A stretch of DNA of 64,000 nt, taken from Kribbella kalugense (GTDB taxonomy: Bacteria; Actinomycetota; Actinomycetes; Propionibacteriales; Kribbellaceae). The notes below the pieces were generated by a model. That model did not search any database, was not told the DNA's origin, and worked only from the letters and a program-made list of their open reading frames with translations. Made by a program: the position numbers and the translations under genes. The first letter of the stretch is position 1. Each line of letters starts with the position of its first letter. This document shows, piece after piece, positions 33,730 to 41,919 of this stretch. The stretch covers positions 915,763 through 979,762 of the forward strand of contig NZ_SODF01000003.1 in assembly GCF_004365875.1 (NCBI RefSeq), in the 5' to 3' direction.

Positions 33730-34630
33730 GACCGCGGTCCAAGCCGCAGCCACAGCCGCACGCACCCTCGGCCTGAAGGTCACCGACCCGACCGTCCTCT
33801 ACGAGGCGTTCTCGACGGTCGTGCACCTGAAGCCGTCGCCGGTGGTCGCCCGGGTGCCGATGAACCTCCCGAACGGCTTGAAGGAACCAGAGCCCGCCGT
33901 ACGCCGGCAGCAGCGCGAACTGGACGTGGTCACCTGGCTGGCTCAGCAGGGTCTGCCTGTCGTGCCACCGAGTTCGCTGGTGCCGCTGGAGCCGGTCGAG
34001 CAGGACGGGCTGTCCATGACCTTCTGGGCTTACGTGGACGTGGACCGGGACGCCGAGCCCGACTACTTCGGCGCCACGGCCCGCGTGCCGGAGCTGCATG
34101 CCCAGCTCGCGGACTACCCCGGCGAACTGCGGTGGATGAGTCCGCTGCGGCTGATCGGTCAGGGCCTGGCCGCTGTCGAGGTGGTGCCGGGTCTACTCGA
34201 GCAGGAGGACGTTGACCGGGCGCGAGCCGAGTGGAGGGTGCTGGAGCCGGTTCTGACCAGCCGGGCCGGTTTCGAGGCCGCCTTCCCGTCGGCGAACGTA
34301 CAGCCTGTGCACGGCGACGCTCCGTCGTGGAACCTGATCACCACTGTCGACGGACCGCTGTGGGCCGACTTCGAGGACGTGACGCTCGGACCGATCGAGT
34401 GGGACGTCGCCGGCTTCGGACCCGAGCTGTGCAAGGCGTACGACGAGGCTGCGCGAGCTCGTGGTCTCCCGACGCTCGACCCACGGGTCCAGCAGGTGAT
34501 GGACCTGGCCCGCGCGCTACAGGTCCTCGTCTGCACTCCACTGGTCCCACAGCTGCCGGCTCTGGCGGACGGGATCCGGATGTTCGCGACACAGTGGCGC
34601 GCGATGCCGTTCGCTGGTGGACTGACCTGA
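33722..34630 (+). CDS. Aminoglycoside-phosphotransferase-fold (APH) kinase-like protein
   Basis: 302-residue protein of the APH/choline kinase fold. Catalytic loop VHGDAPSWNLI (H-G-D-x-x-x-x-N) and metal-binding DFEDVTLGP (D-F/x-D) are intact; the N-terminal lobe has VVARVPM with no clear Lys. These proteins phosphorylate aminoglycosides, macrolides, homoserine or other small alcohols; no substrate can be named, and antibiotic resistance should not be inferred from the fold alone. Start ATG at 33722 overlaps the folate gene by eight bases, with AGGAG directly upstream. The next gene overlaps by one base. Confidence 0.85.
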   Translation: MTETAVQAAATAARTLGLKVTDPTVLYEAFSTVVHLKPSPVVARVPMNLPNGLKEPEPAVRRQQRELDVVTWLAQQGLPVVPPSSLVPLEPVEQDGLSMTFWAYVDVDRDAEPDYFGATARVPELHAQLADYPGELRWMSPLRLIGQGLAAVEVVPGLLEQEDVDRARAEWRVLEPVLTSRAGFEAAFPSANVQPVHGDAPSWNLITTVDGPLWADFEDVTLGPIEWDVAGFGPELCKAYDEAARARGLPTLDPRVQQVMDLARALQVLVCTPLVPQLPALADGIRMFATQWRAMPFAGGLT

Positions 34631-35688
34631 TGTTGCAGACGTACGTCGACAACGGGGTCGTACCCGGGCTCATCAGCCTCGCGAGCCGTGGTGACGAGAC
34701 CAGAGTCGAAGTGATCGGCAGGACGGCGTACGACGGACCGGAACTACAGCGGGACAGTCTGTTCCGGGTCTCGTCGTTCACGAAGCCGATCGTCGCTGCC
34801 GCGACCATGATCCTGGTCGACGAGCTCCGGCTGTCGCTGGACGCATCGGTTGCCGACGTATTGCCGGAGCTGGCGCATCCCGTCGTACTGCTGCAGCCGG
34901 ATGGGCCGATCGACGACACGGTCCCAGCGGCTCGGCCGATCACGGTGCGGGACCTTCTGACCTTTCGGCTTGGGTTGGGTGAGTCCGACAACCCAGCGCT
35001 GCGGCAGCGTGAGGAAGAGCTCGACCTCCACACCTTCGGACCGCCTGCGCCGCGGACTTCGTTGGAGCCCGACGAGTGGATGCGGCGGATCGGGACGCTC
35101 CCACTGCAGTTCCAGCCGGGCGAGCGTTGGCAGTACTCGACCGGCTCGCACCTGCTCGGCGTACTGATCGCACGGGTCGCCGGTCAGCCGCTGGAGGAAT
35201 TCCTCCGCGAGCGGATCTTCGAACCGCTCGGGATGCACGACACCGGTTTCACCGCAGCAGACCCCGCTCGACTGACCACGGCGTACGTCGGGGACGACGT
35301 ACTGGATCCGGCGGCGGAGAGCCAATGGCTGACGCCGCCGTCGTTCCCGGACGCGAGTGGTGGACTGGTCTCGACCGTCGACGACTTCCACGCGTTCACC
35401 CGGATGCTGCTGAACGGCAGTCTCCTGTCGCCCGCGGCGGTCGCCGAGATGACGACGGACCAGCTCACACCAGCTCAGCGCGAGGCGGCAGTCGGCTTTC
35501 TCGGACCGGACACCGGCTGGGGGTACGGCGTCTCTGTCGGCGGCGGACGGTACGGGTGGGCGGGCGGTCTGGGCACGCTGTGGTCGACCACACCAGCCGA
35601 CGGGACCATTTCGATCCTGATGACCCAGCGGGCGCTCTGGACCTGGCCGCAGGAGCTGTTCGCCGAGGCCAGTGCGCCCGCTTGGTAA
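34630..35688 (+). CDS. Serine hydrolase of beta-lactamase (class C/AmpC-like) fold
   Basis: 352-residue serine hydrolase of the beta-lactamase/DD-peptidase family (esterase EstB, AmpC relatives). Nucleophile motif SSFTK (SxxK), then YSTGSH as the Y-x-N/S equivalent, and a C-terminal WAGG strand in place of KTG/HTG. No signal peptide at the start MLQTYVDNGVVPGLI, so it is cytoplasmic and more likely an esterase or D-amino-acid peptidase than a resistance enzyme. ATG at 34630 overlaps the upstream kinase stop (TGATG). Convergent with the penicillin acylase, three bases between stops. Confidence 0.9.
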   Translation: MLQTYVDNGVVPGLISLASRGDETRVEVIGRTAYDGPELQRDSLFRVSSFTKPIVAAATMILVDELRLSLDASVADVLPELAHPVVLLQPDGPIDDTVPAARPITVRDLLTFRLGLGESDNPALRQREEELDLHTFGPPAPRTSLEPDEWMRRIGTLPLQFQPGERWQYSTGSHLLGVLIARVAGQPLEEFLRERIFEPLGMHDTGFTAADPARLTTAYVGDDVLDPAAESQWLTPPSFPDASGGLVSTVDDFHAFTRMLLNGSLLSPAAVAEMTTDQLTPAQREAAVGFLGPDTGWGYGVSVGGGRYGWAGGLGTLWSTTPADGTISILMTQRALWTWPQELFAEASAPAW

Positions 35689-35691
35689 CGG

Positions 35692-38232
35692 CTAGCGGTC
35701 CGGTTTGGTGAACGTCAGCGAGTGCTTGCGGGTCGCCTCGACGGCGCCCTTGGTGTACGCCCACTGCAGGGTCTGGCCCTTGACCCACAGCTTCGTCTGG
35801 TCGGTGTAGTTGGACGAGAACGCGTGGCCGGACACACCGGTCAGGTTCACCCACCGGGACTGGTCGAAGTCGGACAAGTCGACCACCATCCGCATGGACG
35901 GGGTCGCAGTCACGTCGTACCCCTCGGAGGCGTCCCAGGCGGTCGCGTCGACGACCGACGTACCGCCGCCGAGCTGGTAGGGGCCGCGGTTGAAGATCTT
36001 GTCGACCAGGCCGATACCGGACTTGCCCAGTGTCTGGTTGGTCAGCGTGAGCTTGTGCAGCTTGCCCCACTGCCAGTTGACCGGCTCCCGCGCCATCTTC
36101 TGGGTGATCTCGGTCCGCGCGTTGATCAGCGCCTCACGCAGGATGTCGTCCCGGCTTTCCTTCTGCGGCGTGCCGATGTTGTCCCACCAGGTGCTGTTCT
36201 GCTGGCCGATCAGCGTGTGGATCACCTCGAACCAGCGTGAGCCGCCGTCCGGCCAGGTGCCCTCGGGCAGCTGGTCGTGGAACGTCAGCGCGAGCAGGTT
36301 GCGCCAGACCACGTTGAAGTACGCGGCCGCGGCGGAGTCCGGCGGCTCGGTGAAGTCCCAGTTCCGCAAGGTGTCCTGGCCCTGCTTCTCGAACGGGTCG
36401 TCGATGCTGATCTGGAGCAGGTACGGCACCAGCATCTCGGCGGCCTTGTTCTTGGTGTCCAGCTGGATCGACGCCATCGCGTTCGCGTCCAGCTTGCCGG
36501 CGGCCTTGATCCGCTCGAGTATCTGCTGCGATCGGTAGCCGTAGTCCCAGGAGTTGGTCAGGTAGTACGTGTACGTCCGCGGCACCACTGCCTGGTTGGC
36601 GGTGACGATGATCCCGCTCGGCGGGTCGAACTCGGTCGGCAGCGCGTCGAACGGTATGTAGCCCTTCCAGTAGTACTTCGGGTCCCAGCCCGGCACCGGC
36701 CAGTCACCCCGGCCGGTGGCGCGGATCGGGATCAGCCCGGGCGCCTGGTACCCGATATGGCCGTCGGTGTCGGCGTACACGAGGTTCTGCGAGGGGACCT
36801 GGAACTGCTGCGCGGCGGCACGGAACTGGGTCCAGTTCTGCGCGGTGTTGATCGCGAACAGCGCGTCCGCGGTGTGGCCCGGGTTGAGCGCGGTCCACTG
36901 CAGCGCGACGCCGTACGCCGTTGGGTACTTCGCCTGCGACGCGGCCTGCTCGCCGACCTTGCGTTCGTCGTCGCTGACGTCCGAGATCAACGGACCGTGC
37001 CGGGTCTCGCGGACGGTGATCTTCACCGGCTTGTCCTCGCCGGCCACCTTGAACGTCTCCTCGCGGGTGACCATCGGGCGCCACTTGTTGTTGTAGAGGA
37101 CGTTGTTGCCCTCGATCCGCTCCAGGTACAGGTCCTGGACGTCCGGGTCGAGGTTGGTGAAGCCCCACGAGATCGCGTTGTTGTGGCCGATCACCACACC
37201 GGGCAGACCGGAGAAGCTGAAGCCGGAGACGTCGAACGGGCAGGCCGTACCGACGTTGTTGCAGTGCAGGCCGACCTGCGTCCAGATGCCCGGCATGGTC
37301 GCGCCCAGGTGCGGGTCGTTGGCCAGCAGCGGCTTGCCGGTGGTGGTGTGGTCACCGGAGACGACCCAGGAGTTGGAGCCGACGCCGTCGCCCTGACCGA
37401 GCAACTCGGGCAGGCCCTTGGCCACCTTCTGCACGGAGTCGAGCGACTTGAGCAGGTCCTGGGTGAGCATTCCGCGGCGTAGCTCGGGGCTGACCTGCGC
37501 GGTGGTGAACTTGCCGTCCTTGCCGACCGAGCCGGAGGACATGATCGGCTCGTTCCGGTCGTACGGGTACGGCGGGTACAGGCTCTCGATGTTGCGCGCC
37601 GGGAACGCCGCCAGCAGCTTGGTCCGGGTGATCTCCTCGTCCAGGTTGCCGCCGAGGTCCCACGCCATCGCCTTCAACCAGGACAGCGAGTCCGCCGCGG
37701 TCCACGGCTCCGGGGTGTAGTTCTTCGGCCCACCGGGCTGCAGGGACAGTACGCCGTACTCCAGGCTGAGGCCGGAGCCGCTGTGCGACGACAGGTAGGC
37801 GTTGACGCCGCGGGAGTAGTCGTCGAGGTACTGCCGGGTGGTCGGGCTGAGCAGCGGCAACTCCTTCTCGGCGACCCGCCGCCAGCCGAGCGTCCGGACG
37901 AACTTGTCGGTCTCCAGCGCGTCCTTGCCGAACAGCTCGCTGAGCCGGCCGGAGGTGACATGCCGGCGGAAGTCCATCTCGAAGAACCGGTCCTGCGCCG
38001 CCACGTACCCCTGCGAGGCGAACAGGTCGGCCGGGGTGTCGGCGTAGATCTGCGGGATGCCGTTCGCGTCGCGGACCACGCTGACGTCGCCGTCGAGACC
38101 GTTGATATCGATCGTTCCGTCGTACGTCGGGAACGAGTGGCGGACGACGTAGATCAGCGTCCCGGCGACCACCAGGAGGACGGTGGCGAGGGCGATTCCG
38201 CTGATGACGACGACACGAAGCAGGCGAGGCAC
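35692..38232 (-). CDS. Penicillin acylase-family Ntn hydrolase, membrane anchored
   Basis: 846-residue S45-family amidase. An N-terminal membrane helix (LRVVVISGIALATVLLVVAGTLIYVV) replaces the usual signal, then the alpha region with GIPQIYADTPADLFASQGYVAAQDRFFEMDF, and the autoproteolysis site GVGSNSWVV, whose Ser (residue about 300) becomes the N-terminal nucleophile of the beta chain. ANDPHLGATMPGIWTQVGLH and GFTNLDPDVQDLYLE are family hallmarks. Related actinobacterial enzymes cleave acyl-homoserine lactones, cyclic lipopeptides or beta-lactams. GTG at 38232 starts just before the helix; an in-frame GTG at 38262 is an alternative. It faces DUF1203 across a small palindrome. Confidence 0.93.
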   Translation of the reverse strand: MPRLLRVVVISGIALATVLLVVAGTLIYVVRHSFPTYDGTIDINGLDGDVSVVRDANGIPQIYADTPADLFASQGYVAAQDRFFEMDFRRHVTSGRLSELFGKDALETDKFVRTLGWRRVAEKELPLLSPTTRQYLDDYSRGVNAYLSSHSGSGLSLEYGVLSLQPGGPKNYTPEPWTAADSLSWLKAMAWDLGGNLDEEITRTKLLAAFPARNIESLYPPYPYDRNEPIMSSGSVGKDGKFTTAQVSPELRRGMLTQDLLKSLDSVQKVAKGLPELLGQGDGVGSNSWVVSGDHTTTGKPLLANDPHLGATMPGIWTQVGLHCNNVGTACPFDVSGFSFSGLPGVVIGHNNAISWGFTNLDPDVQDLYLERIEGNNVLYNNKWRPMVTREETFKVAGEDKPVKITVRETRHGPLISDVSDDERKVGEQAASQAKYPTAYGVALQWTALNPGHTADALFAINTAQNWTQFRAAAQQFQVPSQNLVYADTDGHIGYQAPGLIPIRATGRGDWPVPGWDPKYYWKGYIPFDALPTEFDPPSGIIVTANQAVVPRTYTYYLTNSWDYGYRSQQILERIKAAGKLDANAMASIQLDTKNKAAEMLVPYLLQISIDDPFEKQGQDTLRNWDFTEPPDSAAAAYFNVVWRNLLALTFHDQLPEGTWPDGGSRWFEVIHTLIGQQNSTWWDNIGTPQKESRDDILREALINARTEITQKMAREPVNWQWGKLHKLTLTNQTLGKSGIGLVDKIFNRGPYQLGGGTSVVDATAWDASEGYDVTATPSMRMVVDLSDFDQSRWVNLTGVSGHAFSSNYTDQTKLWVKGQTLQWAYTKGAVEATRKHSLTFTKPDR

Positions 38233-38260
38233 GGACCAACCGTAGAGAATCCCCCCGTCC

Positions 38261-38274
38261 ACCCCAAATGGGGT
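38261..38274. promoter_or_regulatory. Palindrome in divergent promoter region
   Basis: ACCCCA-AA-TGGGGT lies between the penicillin acylase and the divergent DUF1203-like gene, in a 78-base gap. Fair symmetry and position suggest an operator; no regulator gene is adjacent. Confidence 0.4.
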
Positions 38275-38310
38275 CCCTCACAACTTTGCGTTGCTCTGCG
38301 TTCCCTGGAC

Positions 38311-38778
38311 ATGAACACAGAGTTGAGCTATGAGGGCGTACCCACTTCCGAGCTGGACCGGATCCGCTGCAACAGCTACGACGACTTCGGAAACGCTGTC
38401 GTTTCGCGAACCTCCGAGGAGGGTGGCGAGCCACTGCGCTGCTGCCTGACGCTCGCCCGCGCCGGCGAGCAGATCACGCTGGTCGCCCACCGACCGATGA
38501 CGGTTGGTGGTCCGTACGCCGAGGTCGGGCCGGTGTTTGTGCACGTGGCGGACTGCCCGGCGCCGGTCGCGGACGGCTTCCCGTTCGACTACCGGGACCG
38601 GCAGGCTGTACTGCGCCCGTACGACGTGGCGGGTCAGATGCTGGACGGTGTTGTCGCGGAGCCTGGGACGAGTGAGACGGAGCTCAAACGACTGTTCGAG
38701 GACCCGGCTGTCGACACCGTGCAGGTGCGGAACGTGGTGGCCGGGTGCTGGAACTTCACAGTGCGCCGACAGGGCTGA
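38311..38778 (+). CDS. DUF1203-like protein
   Basis: 155-residue soluble protein. The segment GPVFVHVADCPAPVADGFPFDYRDRQAVLRPYDVAGQM resembles the DUF1203 family, whose members have a GPVFVH..C motif followed by R..VLR.Y; I recall this family from general knowledge and rate the match moderate. Two adjacent Cys (LRCCLTL) and the C-terminal VDTVQVRNVVAGCWNFTVRR are notable. Function is unknown throughout the family. ATG at 38311; the shorter frame uses no alternative. Followed after 77 bases by the zinc-ribbon gene. Confidence 0.65.
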   Translation: MNTELSYEGVPTSELDRIRCNSYDDFGNAVVSRTSEEGGEPLRCCLTLARAGEQITLVAHRPMTVGGPYAEVGPVFVHVADCPAPVADGFPFDYRDRQAVLRPYDVAGQMLDGVVAEPGTSETELKRLFEDPAVDTVQVRNVVAGCWNFTVRRQG

Positions 38779-38855
38779 GTTGGAATACTTCGGGCCGCTG
38801 GCGCATTATTAGCAGTCGTGTAGTAGGAGTGCCAGCGGCTTGAAGGGAACCGACC

Positions 38856-39227
38856 GTGCCGACGTACCAGTACCAGTGCACCGACTGTGGTGAAGCGCTC
38901 GAGGTGCGCCAGAGCTTCACGGACGACGCGCTGACCGTGTGCCCGAACTGCCAGGGCAACCTGCGCAAGGTGTTCAACGCCGTGGGTGTCGTGTTCAAGG
39001 GTTCCGGCTTCTACCGGACCGACAGCCGGTCGTCCGGCAAGAGCTCGGTGCCGGCGAAGTCCGAGTCGTCGTCCGGGTCTTCGTCTTCGTCCTCTGGGTC
39101 CTCTTCGTCGTCGGACTCGTCCTCCGGGTCCTCCTCGTCGTCGTCCGGGTCCTCGTCCGGCTCTTCGTCGTCCGGCTCGTCCTCGTCGTCGAACGGTTCG
39201 TCGTCGTCCGGTACCAGCGCGGCCTGA
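38856..39227 (+). CDS. FmdB-type zinc-ribbon protein with Ser/Gly-rich tail (Ruc-like)
   Basis: 123 residues. N-terminal zinc ribbon with CxxC pairs at residues 8/11 and 29/32 (YQCTDCGE, CPNCQG), followed by VFNAVGVVFKGSGFYRTDSR, conserved in the FmdB family. Residues about 58-120 are almost only Ser and Gly, a disordered tail. The same layout and position (near 5-formylTHF cyclo-ligase and mscL) belongs to M. tuberculosis Rv0991c, called Ruc, a redox-regulated chaperone whose zinc ribbon forms disulfides on oxidation and whose disordered part holds unfolded clients. GTG at 38856 with GAAGGGAA upstream. Function here is transferred by synteny and layout. Confidence 0.8.
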   Translation: MPTYQYQCTDCGEALEVRQSFTDDALTVCPNCQGNLRKVFNAVGVVFKGSGFYRTDSRSSGKSSVPAKSESSSGSSSSSSGSSSSSDSSSGSSSSSSGSSSGSSSSGSSSSSNGSSSSGTSAA

Positions 39228-39285
39228 TCCAGCCCCTGTGGATAACTGAGGGGCGGGTGCCGGCGAAACTCGTATCTTCTCCGGC

Positions 39286-39903
39286 ATGAAAATCCCTTCC
39301 CTGCTTCGTGATCTGGTCCGTGCCGCTCGTTGGCACCGTCGTCTCCTGGCCGGTTTCGTCGCCGCGATCGCGGTGTACTTCGGCCTTCTATCTCTCTCCC
39401 CCGCGCCGCCGCCGACCGTCGCGGTGTTGGCCGCGGCACGCGACCTCACCGGCGGAGCTGTGCCCGCCTCCGATGACTTGCGGACCGTCGACTTGCCGCC
39501 GGGTTCGGTGCCGGCCGGCGCGCTCAGACCAGGCACCGATCTGACCGCTCGTGTGCTGAGCGGACCCGTCAGGTCCGGCGAGCCGCTCACCGATGCCAGA
39601 TTCCTGGCTCCACCTGCGGTGCCGTCAGGTTCGCTCGCCTATCCGTTCCGCATCGACGACGCGGACATCAGCGCTCTCCTACGAGTCGGCGACCACATCA
39701 ATCTGTACGCCGCAACGAGCACGGCAGCCGAGGCGGCAGGTCTGCTCGCCCGAGCCGTGCCCGTGGTCGCCTTGCCTGCGCCACGTTCGTCAACGGCCGG
39801 CGCGCTGATCGTGGTCGCGACTTCGCCGGAGATCGCATCTCGACTGGCCCAGGCCAGTACGAATTCACGCATCACCGTGGCGCTGACCCCCGATACGAGC
39901 TGA
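39286..39903 (+). CDS. SAF-domain membrane protein
   Basis: 205 residues: cytoplasmic basic start, one membrane helix (about residues 20-40), then a SAF-like domain (VAVLAAARDLTGGAVPASDDLRTVDLPPGSVPAGALRPGTDLTARVLSGPVRSGEPLT) as found in CpaB pilus assembly proteins and antifreeze/flagellar FlgA proteins. The C-terminal part continues with RIDDADISALLRVGDHINLYAA, like CpaB. No pilus genes are nearby, and the pair with mscL is common in actinomycetes. A function in cell-envelope assembly is possible but not shown. Confidence 0.8.
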   Translation: MKIPSLLRDLVRAARWHRRLLAGFVAAIAVYFGLLSLSPAPPPTVAVLAAARDLTGGAVPASDDLRTVDLPPGSVPAGALRPGTDLTARVLSGPVRSGEPLTDARFLAPPAVPSGSLAYPFRIDDADISALLRVGDHINLYAATSTAAEAAGLLARAVPVVALPAPRSSTAGALIVVATSPEIASRLAQASTNSRITVALTPDTS

Positions 39904-40018
39904 TCACCCAACGAACACGTCGCGGCACGATGTGTCGCCGTGCGGCGCGGTACCTCGCTCTTGGCAGCCTGCGGCCCTACTTTGTCCGGGTACATCCCAC
40001 CCGCTTCGTGGAGGCACC

Positions 40019-40408
40019 ATGCTCAAGGGCTTCAAGGAATTCGTCATGCGCGGGAACGTCGTCGACCTCGCGGTCGCCGTCGTCATCGGCGCCGCGTTCA
40101 CCAAGATCATCGGCGCGGTCGTGGACGGCTTCATCAACCCGCTGATCGCCGCGATCTTCGGCAAGGCGGACATCAGCGGTGTCTGGAACTTCCACATCAA
40201 CGGGGCGATCTTCTCGATCGGCCTGATCCTGCAGGCCGCGCTGAACTTCCTGTTCGTCGCCGCGGCGGTCTACTTCGCCATCGTGATGCCGCTGAACAAG
40301 CTGGCCGAGCGTCGCGCCCGCGGTCAGGAGCCGGAGCCCGACCCGCTGACCGCGGACCAGGAGCTGCTGACCGAGATCCGGGATCTGCTCCGCGCCCGCC
40401 AGCCGTAG
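40019..40408 (+). CDS. mscL: Large-conductance mechanosensitive channel MscL
   Basis: 129-residue channel opened by membrane tension to relieve osmotic shock. Signature MLKGFKEFVMRGNVVDLAVAVVIGAAFTKIIGAVVDGFINPL covers the N-terminal helix and pore-lining TM1; TM2 is ILQAALNFLFVAAAVYFAIVMPLNKL, and the charged C-terminal helix DPLTADQELLTEIRDLL forms the cytoplasmic bundle. ATG at 40019 is preceded by GGAGG. Length matches the family. Equivalent to Rv0985c in the syntenic mycobacterial locus. Confidence 0.97.
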   Translation: MLKGFKEFVMRGNVVDLAVAVVIGAAFTKIIGAVVDGFINPLIAAIFGKADISGVWNFHINGAIFSIGLILQAALNFLFVAAAVYFAIVMPLNKLAERRARGQEPEPDPLTADQELLTEIRDLLRARQP

Positions 40409-40437
40409 GACCCGCCGGAGCGGGTAGGCGCAATTCC

Positions 40438-40956
40438 TCAGCCCCTGAGCTCGCCTAAGCCTGCCTGCTCCTGCTCCGGCTCTCCGGCATAGCGCATCCA
40501 GCGGTACGGGACCGGTTGGCCGACGTTCCACTCTTCCATCAAGGCAGCGGGGACATCGACGAAGCCGCTGCCGTGGTAGGCGCGGATCGCCGCCGCGTTC
40601 TCCGGGCGGACCCGCAGGAAGACCTCCGAGTACCCGGCGTCCAGCGCCGGCCCGAGCAACGCGCGGACGAGTTCACCGCCGACGCCGCGGCCCCGCAACT
40701 CCGGGTCCACGATGATCCGGGCGAGCTCGACCTCGTCCTCCTCGTCGTCCAGCCAGACCTCGCCGTACCCGACCGGCCGGTCGCCGTCGAACAGGAGATA
40801 GGAGTGGATGTCGGAGTCGGGCCGCCGCCAGTTCGTCCGCAGTTCCTCCGGGAACGGGTACTCCACCCGCCCGGACAGCAGTGCCACTTCCTTGGCATCC
40901 ACGGCCCAGCTCGCGACCTGAATGCCGTACCCGTCGGAAAACCCCCGCAGTTCCAC
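40438..40956 (-). CDS. GNAT-family N-acetyltransferase
   Basis: 172-residue acetyltransferase. The acetyl-CoA binding region is VELARIIVDPELRGRGVGGELVRALLGPALDAGYSEVFLRVRPENAAAIRAYHGSGFVDVP, with the R-x-x-G-x-G/A loop. GTG at 40956 is preceded by GAGGGGGAGAGC; the longer in-frame stretch upstream is a shadow of the next gene's start. Ten bases separate it from the upstream hydrolase gene, so the two are likely co-transcribed. Substrate unknown. Confidence 0.88.
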   Translation of the reverse strand: MELRGFSDGYGIQVASWAVDAKEVALLSGRVEYPFPEELRTNWRRPDSDIHSYLLFDGDRPVGYGEVWLDDEEDEVELARIIVDPELRGRGVGGELVRALLGPALDAGYSEVFLRVRPENAAAIRAYHGSGFVDVPAALMEEWNVGQPVPYRWMRYAGEPEQEQAGLGELRG

Positions 40957-40966
40957 GCTCTCCCCC

Positions 40967-41605
40967 TCAGTTGACGAACTCCACGATCGTTCGCACCAAC
41001 TGATCCAGGTAAGGCGGGCTGCCCCCGTTACGGAACGTGGGCGTCGGTGGTTCCGGACACCCGGCCAGCTCACGACTCCCCCGGATCGACCGCAGCAACG
41101 CGTCGACCGTCTTCCGCTGATGCGATGGATTCTCCGGTACCGACGGCAGCACCGCCACCCGAATTCGCTCCAGCGCGGTTAGTTCATCGTCCCGCACACC
41201 GCGCAGAATGCCCCCGGCCAGCAGCCCGACCGCGGCATCAGGCGGACAACCGCGATCCACCAGCGAGACCCGAGCCCGCTCGTTGGCGGCCGCGTCGTCG
41301 CCGGTCGCGGGCCAGGCCAGCAGCAGGCGATCGACCAGGTCCGGAAACCTCAACGCCAGCAGGACGGCGACGGTACACCCATTGGAGGCCCCAACGATTC
41401 TTACCGGTCCGGGCTGCTTCGCCAGTTGTTCACCCAGGACCTCGACCTCGACGTACCACCCACTCGGCTGCCGCGGCCGGTCCGGCGCGAGCACCTCCAG
41501 GCCGTACGACGTGAGTCCACCGGTGATCCCCGTCGTACCCCAGAACGCGTCGGCGTCCATGGCTTCCCAGAGGCCGCCGTGGACGAGAAGCACGGTCGCG
41601 CTCAT
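40967..41605 (-). CDS. Alpha/beta hydrolase
   Basis: 212-residue alpha/beta hydrolase: MSATVLLVHGGLWEAMDADAFW (oxyanion HGG), nucleophile elbow VGASNGCTVAVLLALRFPD (G-x-S-x-G) and VPENPSHQRKTVDALL with possible late residues; the canonical His near the end is not obvious. Start ATG at 41605 overlaps the stop of a 47-residue acidic protein gene (ATGA), which fixes the start. Substrate class cannot be read. Confidence 0.85.
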   Translation of the reverse strand: MSATVLLVHGGLWEAMDADAFWGTTGITGGLTSYGLEVLAPDRPRQPSGWYVEVEVLGEQLAKQPGPVRIVGASNGCTVAVLLALRFPDLVDRLLLAWPATGDDAAANERARVSLVDRGCPPDAAVGLLAGGILRGVRDDELTALERIRVAVLPSVPENPSHQRKTVDALLRSIRGSRELAGCPEPPTPTFRNGGSPPYLDQLVRTIVEFVN

Positions 41606-41745
41606 CCGTGGTGGGGTGGTACCTCGTTCAGAATGCGATCGTCGTCGTCGTTGCTGCCGAAATCGCTCTCGCCCCAGGTCCGCGGGTCGTCGTCGCGGGT
41701 CTGCTCCGGCAGCAGCGGCTCGTCGTCTTCGTACGGGCTCGTCAT
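41602..41745 (-). CDS. Small acidic conserved protein, 47 residues
   Basis: A 47-codon gene, missed by length filters: MTSPYEDDEPLLPEQTRDDD, then PRTWGESDFGSNDDDDRILNEV and a PPHHG end. LPEQTRDD...WGE...DDR...PPHxG is a pattern I know from short actinobacterial proteins of unknown function. Nearly one third of residues are acidic and there are no hydrophobic segments, so it is probably disordered or a binding partner. The stop overlaps the ATG of the hydrolase gene (ATGA), which supports real translation. No function can be given. Confidence 0.75.
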   Translation of the reverse strand: MTSPYEDDEPLLPEQTRDDDPRTWGESDFGSNDDDDRILNEVPPHHG

Positions 41746-41919
41746 ACATCCAGATTACCTAGACCGGGCGACCAGCGCGTGCAGGTTACAGGTCTGCCTC
41801 GGTTGCCGAACGATCCGGCCGCGTGACCGGATAGACGCGCCGCCGTGATGTTCTGGCACGCGCGACGTGACTCCCTTCGAGCATCATGGGTGACCTTGCC
41901 AACCCGGAAGGACCGAGTC

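Noticed and set aside
33722..35688. Antibiotic resistance island
   Set aside because: The APH-fold and beta-lactamase-fold proteins lack features specific to resistance enzymes, and base composition matches the neighbours.
39060..39220. Tandem DNA repeat or CRISPR-like array in the zinc-ribbon gene
   Set aside because: The TCG/TCC/GGG triplet repetition simply encodes the Ser/Gly tail in frame; no spacer structure.
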